Shown here: piece after piece, positions 1 to 7,515 of the stretch
Layout: each line of letters opens with the position of its first letter
Numbering within the stretch: the stretch's first letter is position 1
From: Nitrobacter sp. 62-23
Lineage (GTDB): Bacteria; Pseudomonadota; Alphaproteobacteria; Rhizobiales; Xanthobacteraceae
Direction of reading: 5' to 3'
DNA length: 55,366 bases
Assembly (NCBI RefSeq): GCF_001897285.1
Contig: NZ_MKSM01000141.1
Coordinates: 1 to 55,366, forward strand
Notes under the pieces: generated by a model
What the model saw: only the letters and a program-made list of their open reading frames with translations
Databases searched by the model: none
Told to the model about the DNA's origin: nothing
Position numbers and translations under genes: made by a program

Positions 1-142
1 AGGGCGTACATAGAAAACCACGGATGAGAAGATGGATGGTACCGAACTTAGCCTTCTTGGCGGCGTCCGCGGCGAGCGCGGCCCCCATCTCCGCCGGTGG
101 CACTGTCTCGATTACAACGCTGGCGTTCGCATGATCGGCCAT
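1..142 (-). CDS. Formate/nitrite transporter (FNT) family channel, N-terminal fragment cut by the window edge
   Basis: The first 47 residues are visible and then the gene leaves the window. They start MADHANASVV and continue with PPAEMGAALAADAAKKAK and LLIRGFL. A P-x-E-M motif followed by an amphipathic helix leading into the first membrane segment is how FocA/NirC-type pentameric channels begin; these pass formate, nitrite or other small monovalent anions across the inner membrane. The ATG at 142 has an AGAGG ribosome-binding sequence 6 bases upstream. The gene lies on the same strand as, and next to, a fluoride-responsive hydrogenase-like complex, so a formate or small-anion role would fit, but that is inference. 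No fluoride riboswitch is visible directly upstream of it. The family call rests only on the N-terminus. Confidence 0.6.
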   Translation of the reverse strand, partial: MADHANASVVIETVPPAEMGAALAADAAKKAKFGTIHLLIRGFLCTP

Positions 143-460
143 GGCGCGCCTCTGTACTCGATTTTTTCGACCCACGCCGTCGCGGCGGTGTTCGCGTTAT
201 TTTATTAGGAAAATGTATATCAGATCCATGGTTATCACGCAATGGAGCGGTGCGGTGCCAAGGCCGTTGCGAGGTTAAAGGAAGCGGGAGTTAGGCTTAG
301 CCCTTCCGTTCGCCAGAACGTCTCAGCGAGCGGCGCATTGCCTTCGTCAATATCAACCGGCGCCACTGGACGGCGGGTGACCCGCTTAGCGGCGGCGCCA
401 CGTCGGAGCTGCCTGCGATGGCGACGTAGGTGAGATCCGACCGGCGTACATTCGTGATGA
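143..460. other. Intergenic, no gene supported
   Basis: About 320 bases between the pyrophosphatase stop and the FNT start. Open frames here are arginine-rich and composition-driven. The stretch must hold the promoter or read-through region of the FNT gene. I see no crcB-type aptamer and no clear terminator. Confidence 0.4.
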
Positions 461-997
461 TTACCGCGCCTGTGTCGTCGCGCGCTCAATGCCCGCGCGA
501 ATCAAGTCGGCGGCTTCAGCGGGATCGACCCACCGGGCGAGTTTCACCCATTTGCCTTTTTCAAGCTCCTTGTAATGCTCGAAAAAGTGGCCGATTTGCT
601 CGGTCAGAATTTCCGGGAGGTCGCGATAGCTCGTCACCCGCTTATAGAACGGATGAAGCCTGTCGATTGGCACAGCAATGATCTTCTCGTCGATCCCGTG
701 CTCATCCTCCATGAGAAGCGCGCCAATGGGGCGAGACCGGACAACGACGCCAGGTGCCACCGGCGTTGGCGAAATCACCATGCAATCGATTGGGTCTCCG
801 TCTTCCGAAAGAGTTTGAGGAATGAATCCGTAATTCGCCGGATAAAACATTGCGGTGTGCAGGAATCGGTCAACAAACATGGCGCCTGTCTGTTTGTCGA
901 CCTCGTACTTGACCGGCGTGCCGCCTTGCGGAATTTCAATGACAACGTTGAGCTCGTGAGGTGCATTTGAGCCAATTGGAATGTGCGAGAGGTTCAT
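461..997 (-). CDS. ppa: Inorganic pyrophosphatase, family I, in a fluoride-riboswitch operon
   Basis: Hydrolyses pyrophosphate to two phosphates in the cytoplasm, pulling biosynthetic reactions forward. The 178-aa protein is the normal length for bacterial family I enzymes and keeps the metal and substrate residues: E21 in VIEIP, K30 and E32 in VKYEVDK, R44 in GAMFVDRF, Y56, the D66/D68/D71 cluster in EDGDPID, D98, D103 and K105, each one position later than in E. coli PPase. The ATG at 997 has a GGAAG site 7 bases upstream. It lies 41 bases downstream of an unrecognised gene, and that pair follows a fluoride aptamer at 1705-1754. Fluoride inhibits family I PPases by taking the place of the nucleophilic water, so induction under fluoride would replace lost activity. 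I infer this is an accessory copy, with a housekeeping ppa elsewhere in the genome. Confidence 0.95.
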   Translation of the reverse strand: MNLSHIPIGSNAPHELNVVIEIPQGGTPVKYEVDKQTGAMFVDRFLHTAMFYPANYGFIPQTLSEDGDPIDCMVISPTPVAPGVVVRSRPIGALLMEDEHGIDEKIIAVPIDRLHPFYKRVTSYRDLPEILTEQIGHFFEHYKELEKGKWVKLARWVDPAEAADLIRAGIERATTQAR

Positions 998-1038
998 TGC
1001 GATCTTCCTTTCGAGTCCCTGCTCAGGGTCGACGCTGG

Positions 1039-1584
1039 TTACTTCCTGTTCTTGATCGTATTTGCCGAATGCTCCTCGCGGCGTAGCTGAGCACGGGCAC
1101 GCACGAGCGCTGTGCCTGAAACGAACGGAAAACTCGCCCGATCCAGATTGTTGCTGGTCCGCATGAGTGATTGCCCCGATCCAAAAGGATTATCAGGGCT
1201 GGTCGCGACGAACGGAGGCGGGGCCTTGCGGTAACGACGAACCCGACGAAGCATAAGCCTCGAACCGCGATAGAGGCGTTGCAGCCAGTTCGGCGCTCCA
1301 AAGTGTCTGGCGAACTCCCTATTGATCTCGACGGGCCGCCAATAGGCTGCCTCCCACAATTGGAATGCAGTCCAAAGCTCTCTGCCATGATCGCGACGCA
1401 CGCGCAGGATGGCGCAATCGCAGTGCGCGTCGATCCGGACATCGCCTTCCTCATCGACTTTGAACCGGTGATTGCTGGGCAAATGATGTAGCCAGCCTCT
1501 GTCCCACTCAAAGTCCATCGGCCTGGTTCTGAGTGCTTCGATCATCGGCCGGACATCCAAAAACTCCATGGCAAACTGTTCCAT
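1039..1584 (-). CDS. Unrecognised 181-aa protein, first gene of the fluoride-riboswitch/ppa operon
   Basis: I do not recognise this family. The chosen start (ATG at 1584) has a strong GAGGAGG site 6 bases upstream; an upstream in-frame start at 1635 would overlap a strong RNA hairpin and is less likely. The N-terminal 95 residues are rich in W, H, D and E (for example FEWDRGWLHHLPSNH and WTAFQLWEAAYWRP) and look like a folded soluble domain. The C-terminal third is basic (RLMLRRVRRYRK) and probably disordered. There is no signal peptide or membrane segment. It is transcribed with ppa, 41 bases apart, downstream of a fluoride aptamer, so a fluoride-related role is inferred from context only. 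Two cysteines in DAHCDCAI could bind metal, but that is speculative. Confidence 0.75.
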   Translation of the reverse strand: MEQFAMEFLDVRPMIEALRTRPMDFEWDRGWLHHLPSNHRFKVDEEGDVRIDAHCDCAILRVRRDHGRELWTAFQLWEAAYWRPVEINREFARHFGAPNWLQRLYRGSRLMLRRVRRYRKAPPPFVATSPDNPFGSGQSLMRTSNNLDRASFPFVSGTALVRARAQLRREEHSANTIKNRK

Positions 1585-1608
1585 GACAACCTCCTCAGGC
1601 CATAGGTC

Positions 1609-1636
1609 AGTGCCCGCGCGAGGTTCGCGCGGCACT
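1609..1636 (-). promoter_or_regulatory. Strong hairpin between fluoride aptamer 1 and the start codon
   Basis: AGTGC and GCACT arms plus CGCGCG/CGCGCG arms enclose a 5-base loop with a single bulged C. It forms in the minus-strand leader RNA, about 70 bases after the aptamer and 25 bases before the start codon. No U-tract follows, so it may be part of a translational or anti-terminator-type expression platform rather than a simple terminator. Function is inferred. Confidence 0.45.
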
Positions 1637-1704
1637 CCTGATAGCGACAGCAGGGGATCTGACGGTGATTTTTGCCGACATTCTCCCGCCGCGCTGAAAC
1701 CACG

Positions 1705-1754
1705 CAGCAGGAGTCATCAGCCTCTCGGCGGGAAACGGGGGACTCCTTCCCCTA
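1705..1754 (-). promoter_or_regulatory. Fluoride riboswitch (crcB motif), copy 1, upstream of the hypothetical-ppa operon
   Basis: Read on the minus strand, the element has the 5' block GGGGAAGGAGTCCCCC, a short linker with CCGCC, then the 3' block GGCTGATGACTCCTGC, which is the hallmark layout of the crcB/fluoride aptamer with its pseudoknot. It departs from the consensus at one place: GAAGGAG stands where the other three copies here have GATGGAG. The start codon of the controlled gene lies about 120 bases downstream. Fluoride binding normally stabilises the aptamer and turns expression on. Confidence 0.85.
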
Positions 1755-1843
1755 CGTGAACGCATCCTGCGCGGACTGGATCGGGGTCTTGGGGGAGGGC
1801 GGCTTTGCATCGAAATCGCGATCGGGATGCATCAAGAGGGCCT

Positions 1844-3475
1844 TCATGGCCGAACCCTCCTGCGTAGCTGTTCGTAAGTCACGCCGTGCTTCTGCGCGAG
1901 CGAAAGTGCGTAAGCGAGGCCGTCAGCCGGTTTACGGATGACTTCGAAGGTTCGTCGCGCGAGATTCTCGGGGTCGACCGTGCTCACCATGCTGACTGTT
2001 TTGCCGCTTAGCGTGGAAAGCGCGTCGATGAAGGTCACGCATACCCCTATTGCGTCGGTCGCCAAGATCCGCTCGAGAACTCTGGTGCTGAGAAAGATCT
2101 GGTCACCCAGACTTGTTGAATTGAAAACTTCATTGAGAACGATCACGCTGTGCGATGTCATGATTTCGCAGCTCACGTGCAATCGAACGAGTTCATCCTC
2201 CAGCTTGCCCCGCAAATTGGTGATATCTTCTTCTTTCTCGAAATGCGTGAAGATGCGGTCAGGAAGGAACAACCGTACGGCCTTGCCGGGGACGGGGCAG
2301 CCGAGGCTCGCCAAAAAGTGCAACTGCCCGAACATCCGGGCGAAGGTCGTCTTGCCGCCCTGGTTTGGACCCGTGACGACCAGTAGCCGCTCGTGCCCAA
2401 AGAGATGGAAGTCGTTGCAGACGACTGCGCCTTTTTCCGGGACGAGCTTTGCGGCCAGCGCCAGGTCGAAGCTATTTTTTACCAACGTCGTTTTTGATGA
2501 AACGGATATTTCGGGATAGCAGAAGGACAATCCGGTACGTTTGAGAGGATCGATAAAGTCGAGGTACGCGACGTAAAATTCGATCTCGTGATCGAAGCGG
2601 GCGATTGTCTTATCAATAAATTCGCCATGGCAGACCGCAAATTCGTCAAGGCGACGAAACTCCGCCGGAAAAAGACGGCTGACGAATTCGAGAATTGCCT
2701 GCTCGACGTGATTCAGCGAGAAACCGTCGGTGGACTTGCGAGGCGCCGTCGCCGTCGCCTTGCTCTCTCTGAATTTCGCAAAGCGCTCGAGAACGGTGAC
2801 GGTATAATCGGGCTCTGAAGCGTATTTGCGCACGGTGACATGGTCGCCACGAAACAGCATGCCGTAGCTCAGATGTGACAGAAGCTCCTGAAGCTCGGCT
2901 GTCTCGCTCGCAAGTTGTCGAAACGCCGTCGAATCGGAATAGGCGGTGAGATAACTGAGAAGATTCCTTAGTCCAGACGACTGCGGAGCAACGGATTGCA
3001 AATCGTGCAGCAGCGAAGTTACGCCATGAAAATAAAGGCCGACCGCACGAAGGAAAACGGTGTGCTGATGGCTGCGGCAAGAGGCCTGTTCTGCATAGCC
3101 AAGACTTGCGCGGACGGACCGCATGGTTTCGCAGAAGGCCGGAAAGAGGGCGAACACATCGGAGCGCTCCAGATCAGCAAATACGGCTTGACGGTACCGG
3201 ACAATCTCTTCGTTGCGATAAGAAGAGTAGAAGATCGGTCGCAAGACCTTTTCGTCACGCTTGGCCACCACTGCAGCGATCACCTGATCGAGGTTCAGGT
3301 CAATGAAGCAGTCGGGCTCGTTGGCATGATCGGGCTGCCGCTCGAGTCCGGGCGGGAACAGGATGCTGCCGAAAGACGCGACCTCAGCCGAAGCGGCCAG
3401 CGTAGCGTGCGCCACGACCTTTTGGGGAGGCTCTGAGACCTCGAATTTTGTGCTTTCGTAGTTGCGGGGGTCCAT
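1844..3475 (-). CDS. MutS-like ATPase without mismatch-recognition domain, fluoride-riboswitch controlled
   Basis: The 543-aa protein has the MutS core (helical lever/clamp region followed by the ABC-type ATPase) but not the N-terminal mismatch-recognition domain, so it is much shorter than canonical MutS (about 850-900 aa). The Walker A is TGPNQGGKTTF near residue 370, and a Walker-B-like VIVLNEVFNSTS lies near 440 with the invariant acidic position present as E. The usual ATHYHEL segment is replaced by VTFIDALSTL. The start is ATG 3475, with GGAGGG 8 bases upstream; a GTG at 3652 would overlap the riboswitch region. A fluoride aptamer lies upstream at 3662-3708. mutS-annotated genes are a known member of the crcB-motif regulon, but the function is not established. 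A role in DNA or RNA structure handling under fluoride stress is inference. Confidence 0.85.
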   Translation of the reverse strand: MDPRNYESTKFEVSEPPQKVVAHATLAASAEVASFGSILFPPGLERQPDHANEPDCFIDLNLDQVIAAVVAKRDEKVLRPIFYSSYRNEEIVRYRQAVFADLERSDVFALFPAFCETMRSVRASLGYAEQASCRSHQHTVFLRAVGLYFHGVTSLLHDLQSVAPQSSGLRNLLSYLTAYSDSTAFRQLASETAELQELLSHLSYGMLFRGDHVTVRKYASEPDYTVTVLERFAKFRESKATATAPRKSTDGFSLNHVEQAILEFVSRLFPAEFRRLDEFAVCHGEFIDKTIARFDHEIEFYVAYLDFIDPLKRTGLSFCYPEISVSSKTTLVKNSFDLALAAKLVPEKGAVVCNDFHLFGHERLLVVTGPNQGGKTTFARMFGQLHFLASLGCPVPGKAVRLFLPDRIFTHFEKEEDITNLRGKLEDELVRLHVSCEIMTSHSVIVLNEVFNSTSLGDQIFLSTRVLERILATDAIGVCVTFIDALSTLSGKTVSMVSTVDPENLARRTFEVIRKPADGLAYALSLAQKHGVTYEQLRRRVRP

Positions 3476-3661
3476 GGTTAAACCCTCCACCTCAGCGACC
3501 GCTGCCGCTGACCCCGATAAAGGGTCAACGGGAACGCCTGCTGTTGCAAGCGGACGCAGTTTGCAGAATTGCCGCTCAGCGAGATCACAATGTCGGGGGC
3601 GGAAGGATTGGCCCTCATGACTGTCCTGCCTCGGCGCTTTGGTCAGGCGCACGGTTCAAAT

Positions 3662-3708
3662 GGCAGGAGTCATCAGCGAGCAGGGCATAACAGGGGACTC
3701 CATCCCTT
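3662..3708 (-). promoter_or_regulatory. Fluoride riboswitch (crcB motif), copy 2, upstream of the MutS-like gene
   Basis: Minus strand: AGGGATGGAGTCCCCT, then a linker, then CGCTGATGACTCCTGCC. The GATGGAGT and CTGATGACTCCTGC blocks match the conserved fluoride aptamer. The MutS-like start codon lies about 190 bases downstream. The element sits next to the decayed cfa fragment. Confidence 0.93.
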
Positions 3709-3836
3709 TCCTGTATGTAAGTGATCTCACATAGAGCGTCAACCAACAGCGGCTCGCCACCCCGTCGCGTTACCGCAGTGGGACCGGCCGCCCGGAAGCC
3801 GGGGAAGGGCGTAGCGCCTCGCTCGGCTCCGAACTG

Positions 3837-4064
3837 GTAATCTCTGGTGGTGAGTGGGACAGCGCCGACGGCTTTGGCTAACTGGATCTGGAAGACCAGC
3901 AAGCCCGCATAGCGAAAGCTCATTTCACTGACGGCGAGGTCATATTCCCACATCCGGTTGAACCGCTTGTCGTAAAGTGTTTCGAGGGCTTGCCGACTTT
4001 TCTGGATTCGCTCGCGACAGAGGCGCAGGGTGTTGGCGTAATGAAGCCACGGACGCTGGGGCAA
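3837..4064 (-). pseudogene. C-terminal remnant of a cyclopropane-fatty-acyl-phospholipid synthase
   Basis: About 70 codons match the end of CFA synthases: LHYANTLRL, then LYDKRFNRMWEYDLAVSEM, then SFRYAGLLVFQIQLAK and VPLTTRDY. The SAM-binding methyltransferase core, which should precede this, is absent: an in-frame stop lies just upstream, followed by the end of the enolase-USP gene at 4083. The frame then reads on past the usual C-terminus into the riboswitch leader. The only nearby start is a TTG without a convincing ribosome-binding site. I read this as what is left of a gene deleted when the island was assembled. It may still be co-transcribed with the enolase gene, but it cannot make an active enzyme. 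Confidence 0.7.
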
Positions 4065-4082
4065 CAGCGTTCATTTGTCGGT

Positions 4083-6218
4083 TCAATGCATCATGAAAAC
4101 GGGCAGGCGGGTGTGCCTGAGCACTTCGTGGGTCACGCCGCCGAATACCCATTCGAAAATCTGGCCGAAACGAAAGGCGCCCATAACGATGGCATCGGCC
4201 GCGACCGCCTCGGCTTCCGACAGTAAACGTGCGCCGATATGTTGACCCGGCTGGGTATGCACGTGCCTGACCTCAGCCGAAATACCCTGTTCCTTCAGAA
4301 GCCCCAGCGCTTCCGCACAGCCCTGGCCGGTTCCAGATTCGTCGACAGCGACGATCGTGAGTTGCTTGGCCGCTCGAAGCCAAGGTATCGTACGCGTGAT
4401 CGCCTTGCGCGCTTGCGTCCGCGGTTTCCAGGCGATCACGATGTGCTCACCCAATGTTGGCGGTAGGACCCCATCGGTTGGCACAAACAGAACCGGTCGA
4501 CCGGTATTAAAGATCGCGGCGTGCAGCGCGTCGGCGGCATCGAGATTATGCGGCCTAGCCACGGCAATGAGCCCAGCTCCCTTCATCTCGGCAACTAAGG
4601 AGGACGTGACGTCGCCGATGTGTTCAAGCCATCTGACGCGAGCACCGGAACACGCCAACCAGCTTTCGAATACGTGTCTGGCCTGGCGCAACCGCTCTTG
4701 GGCTGTACCTTCGCGCAGCTCACGCATCGTTTGAAGGTCGATTTCCTCGGCGGCTGCGATGAGTTCGGCAGGATCAACACAGATGTGAAGTGCTGTTAAC
4801 GGAACATTCCCCGCGAGCTGCGCCGCGCGTTGCGCTACGGTCAGACACCGTTGGGCTGAAGAGGCTTCCTCGATCACAGCCACAACGTCATGTCCCGAGG
4901 AAAGAGAAATCCCGGCGGTGTGGTTATTATTCCGGGAGTGGGCGTGATCTGCGGCAAAGGGAGACAGGTAGAAGCTTTGGCCGGCAACCTCACGTTCGAT
5001 CTCAAGCAGGCGATTGTACTTCGCCAGACGCTCGCCGCGGCAGGGTGCGCCGGCCTTGATCTGCCCACCATTCATTGCGACAGCGAAATCTGCGATGAAC
5101 GGATCGTCGGTTTCACCGGAGCGATGGGAGATGATGTAATTCCATCCCGCTGCGCGGCAAGCTGAGATAGCTGCGATCGTTTCGGTGACGGTGCCAATCT
5201 GGTTGAGCTTGATCAGAACGGCGTTCGTTGTTTTCTCGGCAACCCCACGCGCGATCAGCTTGGGATTTGTCACATATAGGTCGTCACCGACGATCTGGAT
5301 CGCTTGTCCGAGTTCGGCGGTCTGCGCCTGGAAAGCCGTCCAGTCGTTCTCCCCAAACCCGTCCTCGATCGAAACGATGGGAAATCGCTTGATCCAGTCT
5401 CTATAAAGCGCTTCGAGAGCGACGCTATCCAGCGTTCCGGCACCGGACTTCTTCAGATCATACGAGCCGTTGCGCCAGAACGACGAAGCCGCCGGGTCGA
5501 GTGCAAGTGCGATCTGCTCACCGGGAATGAAACCGGCACGCTGGATGGCTTCAACGATCAGCGAACAGGCTGCGTCGTGGCTCTCCAGGTCCGGTGCAAA
5601 GCCACCCTCATCGCCGACGCCAGCCGCGAGGCCTTTTTCGACCAGCAGGGCACGAAGCGCGTGATAGGTCTCCGAGCCCCATCGTATGGCCTCGCGGAAC
5701 GATGGCGCGCCATGTGGTACGATCATGAACTCCTGAAAGTCGAGAGAGTTCGCGGCATGAACGCCTCCATTGATGACGTTCATCATTGAAGCGGGAATGC
5801 GATAGCCCACTGCATTTGCGAGATAGGCGTATAGTGGCTTCCGTGAGACTCGCGCACCGGCGCGGGCAATTGCCATGGACGTACCCACGATGGCATTGGC
5901 GCCGAGCCGGGATTTTGTCTCGGTTCCATCAGTCTCAATGAGCAGTCGATCGAGGTCCGCCTGTTTGGTCGGATCGTGGCCCCGGATCACGCGGCCGATT
6001 TCCTCCAGGTTGGCGATTGCCTTGAGCACGCCCCGACCACCATAACGGTTGGAATCGCCGTCCCTTAGTTCATGCGCCTCGCCCTCACCGGTGGACGCTC
6101 CCGAAGGTACTGATGCAAATGCGCTTATGCCGCTTTGCAAGCGGACTTCAACGCGTAGCGTTGGATAGCCGCGAGAATCGAGAATTTCGTCTCCGAGTAT
6201 CGCAGTTATCCTGTCCAT
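4083..6218 (-). CDS. Enolase fused to tandem universal stress protein domains
   Basis: A 711-aa fusion. Residues 1 to about 415 are a complete enolase (2-phosphoglycerate to phosphoenolpyruvate). They have the SGASTGE loop and the expected catalytic and metal residues: H154, E163, E204 in VGDEGGF, D241, E285 in SIEDG, D312 in VGDDLYVTN, K337 in LIKLNQIGT, H365-R-S in SHRSGET, and K388. After a short linker come two UspA-like domains (about 443-575 and 585-711), the second ending VLRHTRLPVFMMH as in UspA proteins. The ATG at 6218 has GGAGGA 5 bases upstream. Enolase is strongly inhibited by fluoride with phosphate and magnesium, and the gene follows a fluoride aptamer at 6354-6403, so this is probably a fluoride-inducible second enolase. 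The USP part may sense nucleotides or stress; that is inference. Stand-alone enolases are about 430 aa, so the fusion is unusual. Confidence 0.93.
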   Translation of the reverse strand: MDRITAILGDEILDSRGYPTLRVEVRLQSGISAFASVPSGASTGEGEAHELRDGDSNRYGGRGVLKAIANLEEIGRVIRGHDPTKQADLDRLLIETDGTETKSRLGANAIVGTSMAIARAGARVSRKPLYAYLANAVGYRIPASMMNVINGGVHAANSLDFQEFMIVPHGAPSFREAIRWGSETYHALRALLVEKGLAAGVGDEGGFAPDLESHDAACSLIVEAIQRAGFIPGEQIALALDPAASSFWRNGSYDLKKSGAGTLDSVALEALYRDWIKRFPIVSIEDGFGENDWTAFQAQTAELGQAIQIVGDDLYVTNPKLIARGVAEKTTNAVLIKLNQIGTVTETIAAISACRAAGWNYIISHRSGETDDPFIADFAVAMNGGQIKAGAPCRGERLAKYNRLLEIEREVAGQSFYLSPFAADHAHSRNNNHTAGISLSSGHDVVAVIEEASSAQRCLTVAQRAAQLAGNVPLTALHICVDPAELIAAAEEIDLQTMRELREGTAQERLRQARHVFESWLACSGARVRWLEHIGDVTSSLVAEMKGAGLIAVARPHNLDAADALHAAIFNTGRPVLFVPTDGVLPPTLGEHIVIAWKPRTQARKAITRTIPWLRAAKQLTIVAVDESGTGQGCAEALGLLKEQGISAEVRHVHTQPGQHIGARLLSEAEAVAADAIVMGAFRFGQIFEWVFGGVTHEVLRHTRLPVFMMH

Positions 6219-6353
6219 GACGTCCTCCATCCCTTTGTTCGACATCAACGGCGCGAAATGAGAAGCCCTCACGCAAGAGTCGCTGCGGATAAGGCCTGCC
6301 GGGGAAAAGGAGGGAGCACGGAGTCACAGCTTTCCCACCACGGTCATTCGCGC

Positions 6354-6403
6354 GGCAGGAGTCATCAGCCTTGCGGCGGTTTCGGGGGACTCCATCCCCA
6401 TCT
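6354..6403 (-). promoter_or_regulatory. Fluoride riboswitch (crcB motif), copy 3, upstream of enolase-USP
   Basis: Minus strand: GGGGATGGAGTCCCCCGAAA, then CCGCCGCAAGGCTGATGACT ending CCTGCC. All conserved blocks of the fluoride aptamer are present in the right order. The enolase start lies about 135 bases downstream. That leader holds a GTGACTCCGTGCTCC segment and a pyrimidine run able to pair with the purine-rich 5' block, so it could form the alternative structure; that is inference. Confidence 0.95.
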
Positions 6404-6480
6404 TGGTCATGATACCTGCGCGAGCCTGACGAGGCAAGCGAAGCGGCCGCGGACGGTATCTTTCCGCTGCTGCCCTTTTG

Positions 6481-7158
6481 TTATTCTACGTGGGTACGCC
6501 GCGCGCCGCGACCACGGCGGATCGACGGCGCCACATGAGCATGTCCTACGATCATTTCGGCGACGGCGGTAACGTTCAAAGGTAGATAGGATCGACCGGG
6601 CACTTCAGCGTGGGTGAAAATCGCTATCGCTTCGAACGGCGACATGGCCTTCGGCGGACCGAATTCAACCATTTGTCCAGCCGCATATCGAATGTTCAGA
6701 TCCAGGAAGAGTCCCTCGACCCTTAGACGGCGTCCGACGCGTTCAGCAACTCGGGCCGCGGGAAACATTCTTGTTATGGAGTCACGGAACCCCTGACGAT
6801 AAATCGGCCGAAGATCATCACGGAAATTGCGAAGACCCACCAACACCGCGTCAGGAACTGTTCCGTACACCCGCAACAGCAGTGCGATCGCCAGCTCCAT
6901 CAACTCCTCGAAATCGTAGGTGACATGCCGATGTCCCTTGGACTGCCCCTTGCCCGGTTCGAAAGGGATTCCCATCCTGCGCAGGGATTTGATGTAGGAG
7001 TTGAAAGTCGACCCTCCGACCCCGCCGCGGAGGCCAAGATCCGCCATCAGCCACATGGCCTGGCCATGGGTCAAAGCGAGTGCCGGCGTGGCGTTCGCTC
7101 TAGACTTCGCCGGAAGTGTGGAATTGCGCTTGCGCATTTCGGTCCGGGGCGATTGCAT
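6481..7158 (-). CDS. Putative DNA-binding protein with MerR-like winged-helix N-terminal half
   Basis: A 225-aa basic protein. Residues about 30-110 (LALTHGQAMWLMADLG, TFNSYIKSLRRMGIPFEPG, GHRHVTYDFEELMELAIALLL) follow the helix-wing-helix pattern of MerR-type regulators, with GHRHVTYDFEELMEL in the place of the usual YRLYDEADLERL wing. No conserved metal-binding cysteines are present. The remainder (FFPAAR to VEGLFLDLNIRY) is unfamiliar. It is the last gene of the crcB/hydrogenase-like unit, 20 bases after the DUF190 gene. ATG 7158 was preferred over an upstream ATG at 7212, which would overlap DUF190 by 34 bases. It could be a second-layer regulator of the island or of pumps elsewhere. The family call is tentative. 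Confidence 0.6.
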   Translation of the reverse strand: MQSPRTEMRKRNSTLPAKSRANATPALALTHGQAMWLMADLGLRGGVGGSTFNSYIKSLRRMGIPFEPGKGQSKGHRHVTYDFEELMELAIALLLRVYGTVPDAVLVGLRNFRDDLRPIYRQGFRDSITRMFPAARVAERVGRRLRVEGLFLDLNIRYAAGQMVEFGPPKAMSPFEAIAIFTHAEVPGRSYLPLNVTAVAEMIVGHAHVAPSIRRGRGARRTHVE

Positions 7159-7178
7159 GCGATCAGCTTTCTCGGTGA

Positions 7179-7505
7179 CTACAGCGCTGCGCCATAGCGC
7201 TTCGCCGGCCATGAAACGATGTGGCCTCCGGGCACAAGATCCTTAAGAATTCCAACCGCCGCTTCAGCAACCTTCGGCACGTCGAAGAACTGGATCATGA
7301 GCGGCAGGTCGACACTGAGCCTGAGAATGTCATCGGCGCGGACCTCGCCGCCGGCGCCGAAGCCGGCGATTCCGCGGAATACGGTGACGCCCTGGACACC
7401 GTGCTGATCCTGAAGCAGCGTCAGGATTTCCTGCATCAAGGTTTTCCGACGTCCGTGATCGGCCTCGTGCAGATAGATACGGACCATCAACACTTCCTCC
7501 GTCAT
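7179..7505 (-). CDS. DUF190 protein (PII-like fold family) paired with CrcB
   Basis: A 108-aa protein with the DUF190 pattern: VRIYLHEADHGR near the start, GVQGVTVFRGIAGFG in the middle, and DILRLSVDLPLMIQFFD then VPKVAEAAVGIL towards the end. The family adopts a ferredoxin-like, PII-related trimer and is frequently found next to crcB; a nucleotide- or ion-sensing role has been suggested but not settled. The ATG at 7505 has TGAGGAG 6 bases upstream and lies 10 bases after the crcB stop, so the two are almost certainly translated from one message. An alternative ATG six codons in also has a ribosome-binding site. Confidence 0.88.
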   Translation of the reverse strand: MTEEVLMVRIYLHEADHGRRKTLMQEILTLLQDQHGVQGVTVFRGIAGFGAGGEVRADDILRLSVDLPLMIQFFDVPKVAEAAVGILKDLVPGGHIVSWPAKRYGAAL

Positions 7506-7515
7506 GTTTGTCTCC

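Noticed and set aside
235..489. Minus-strand 84-codon frame between ppa and the FNT gene
   Set aside because: Starts inside ppa, is arginine/histidine-rich at the start, has no ribosome-binding site and no recognisable domain.
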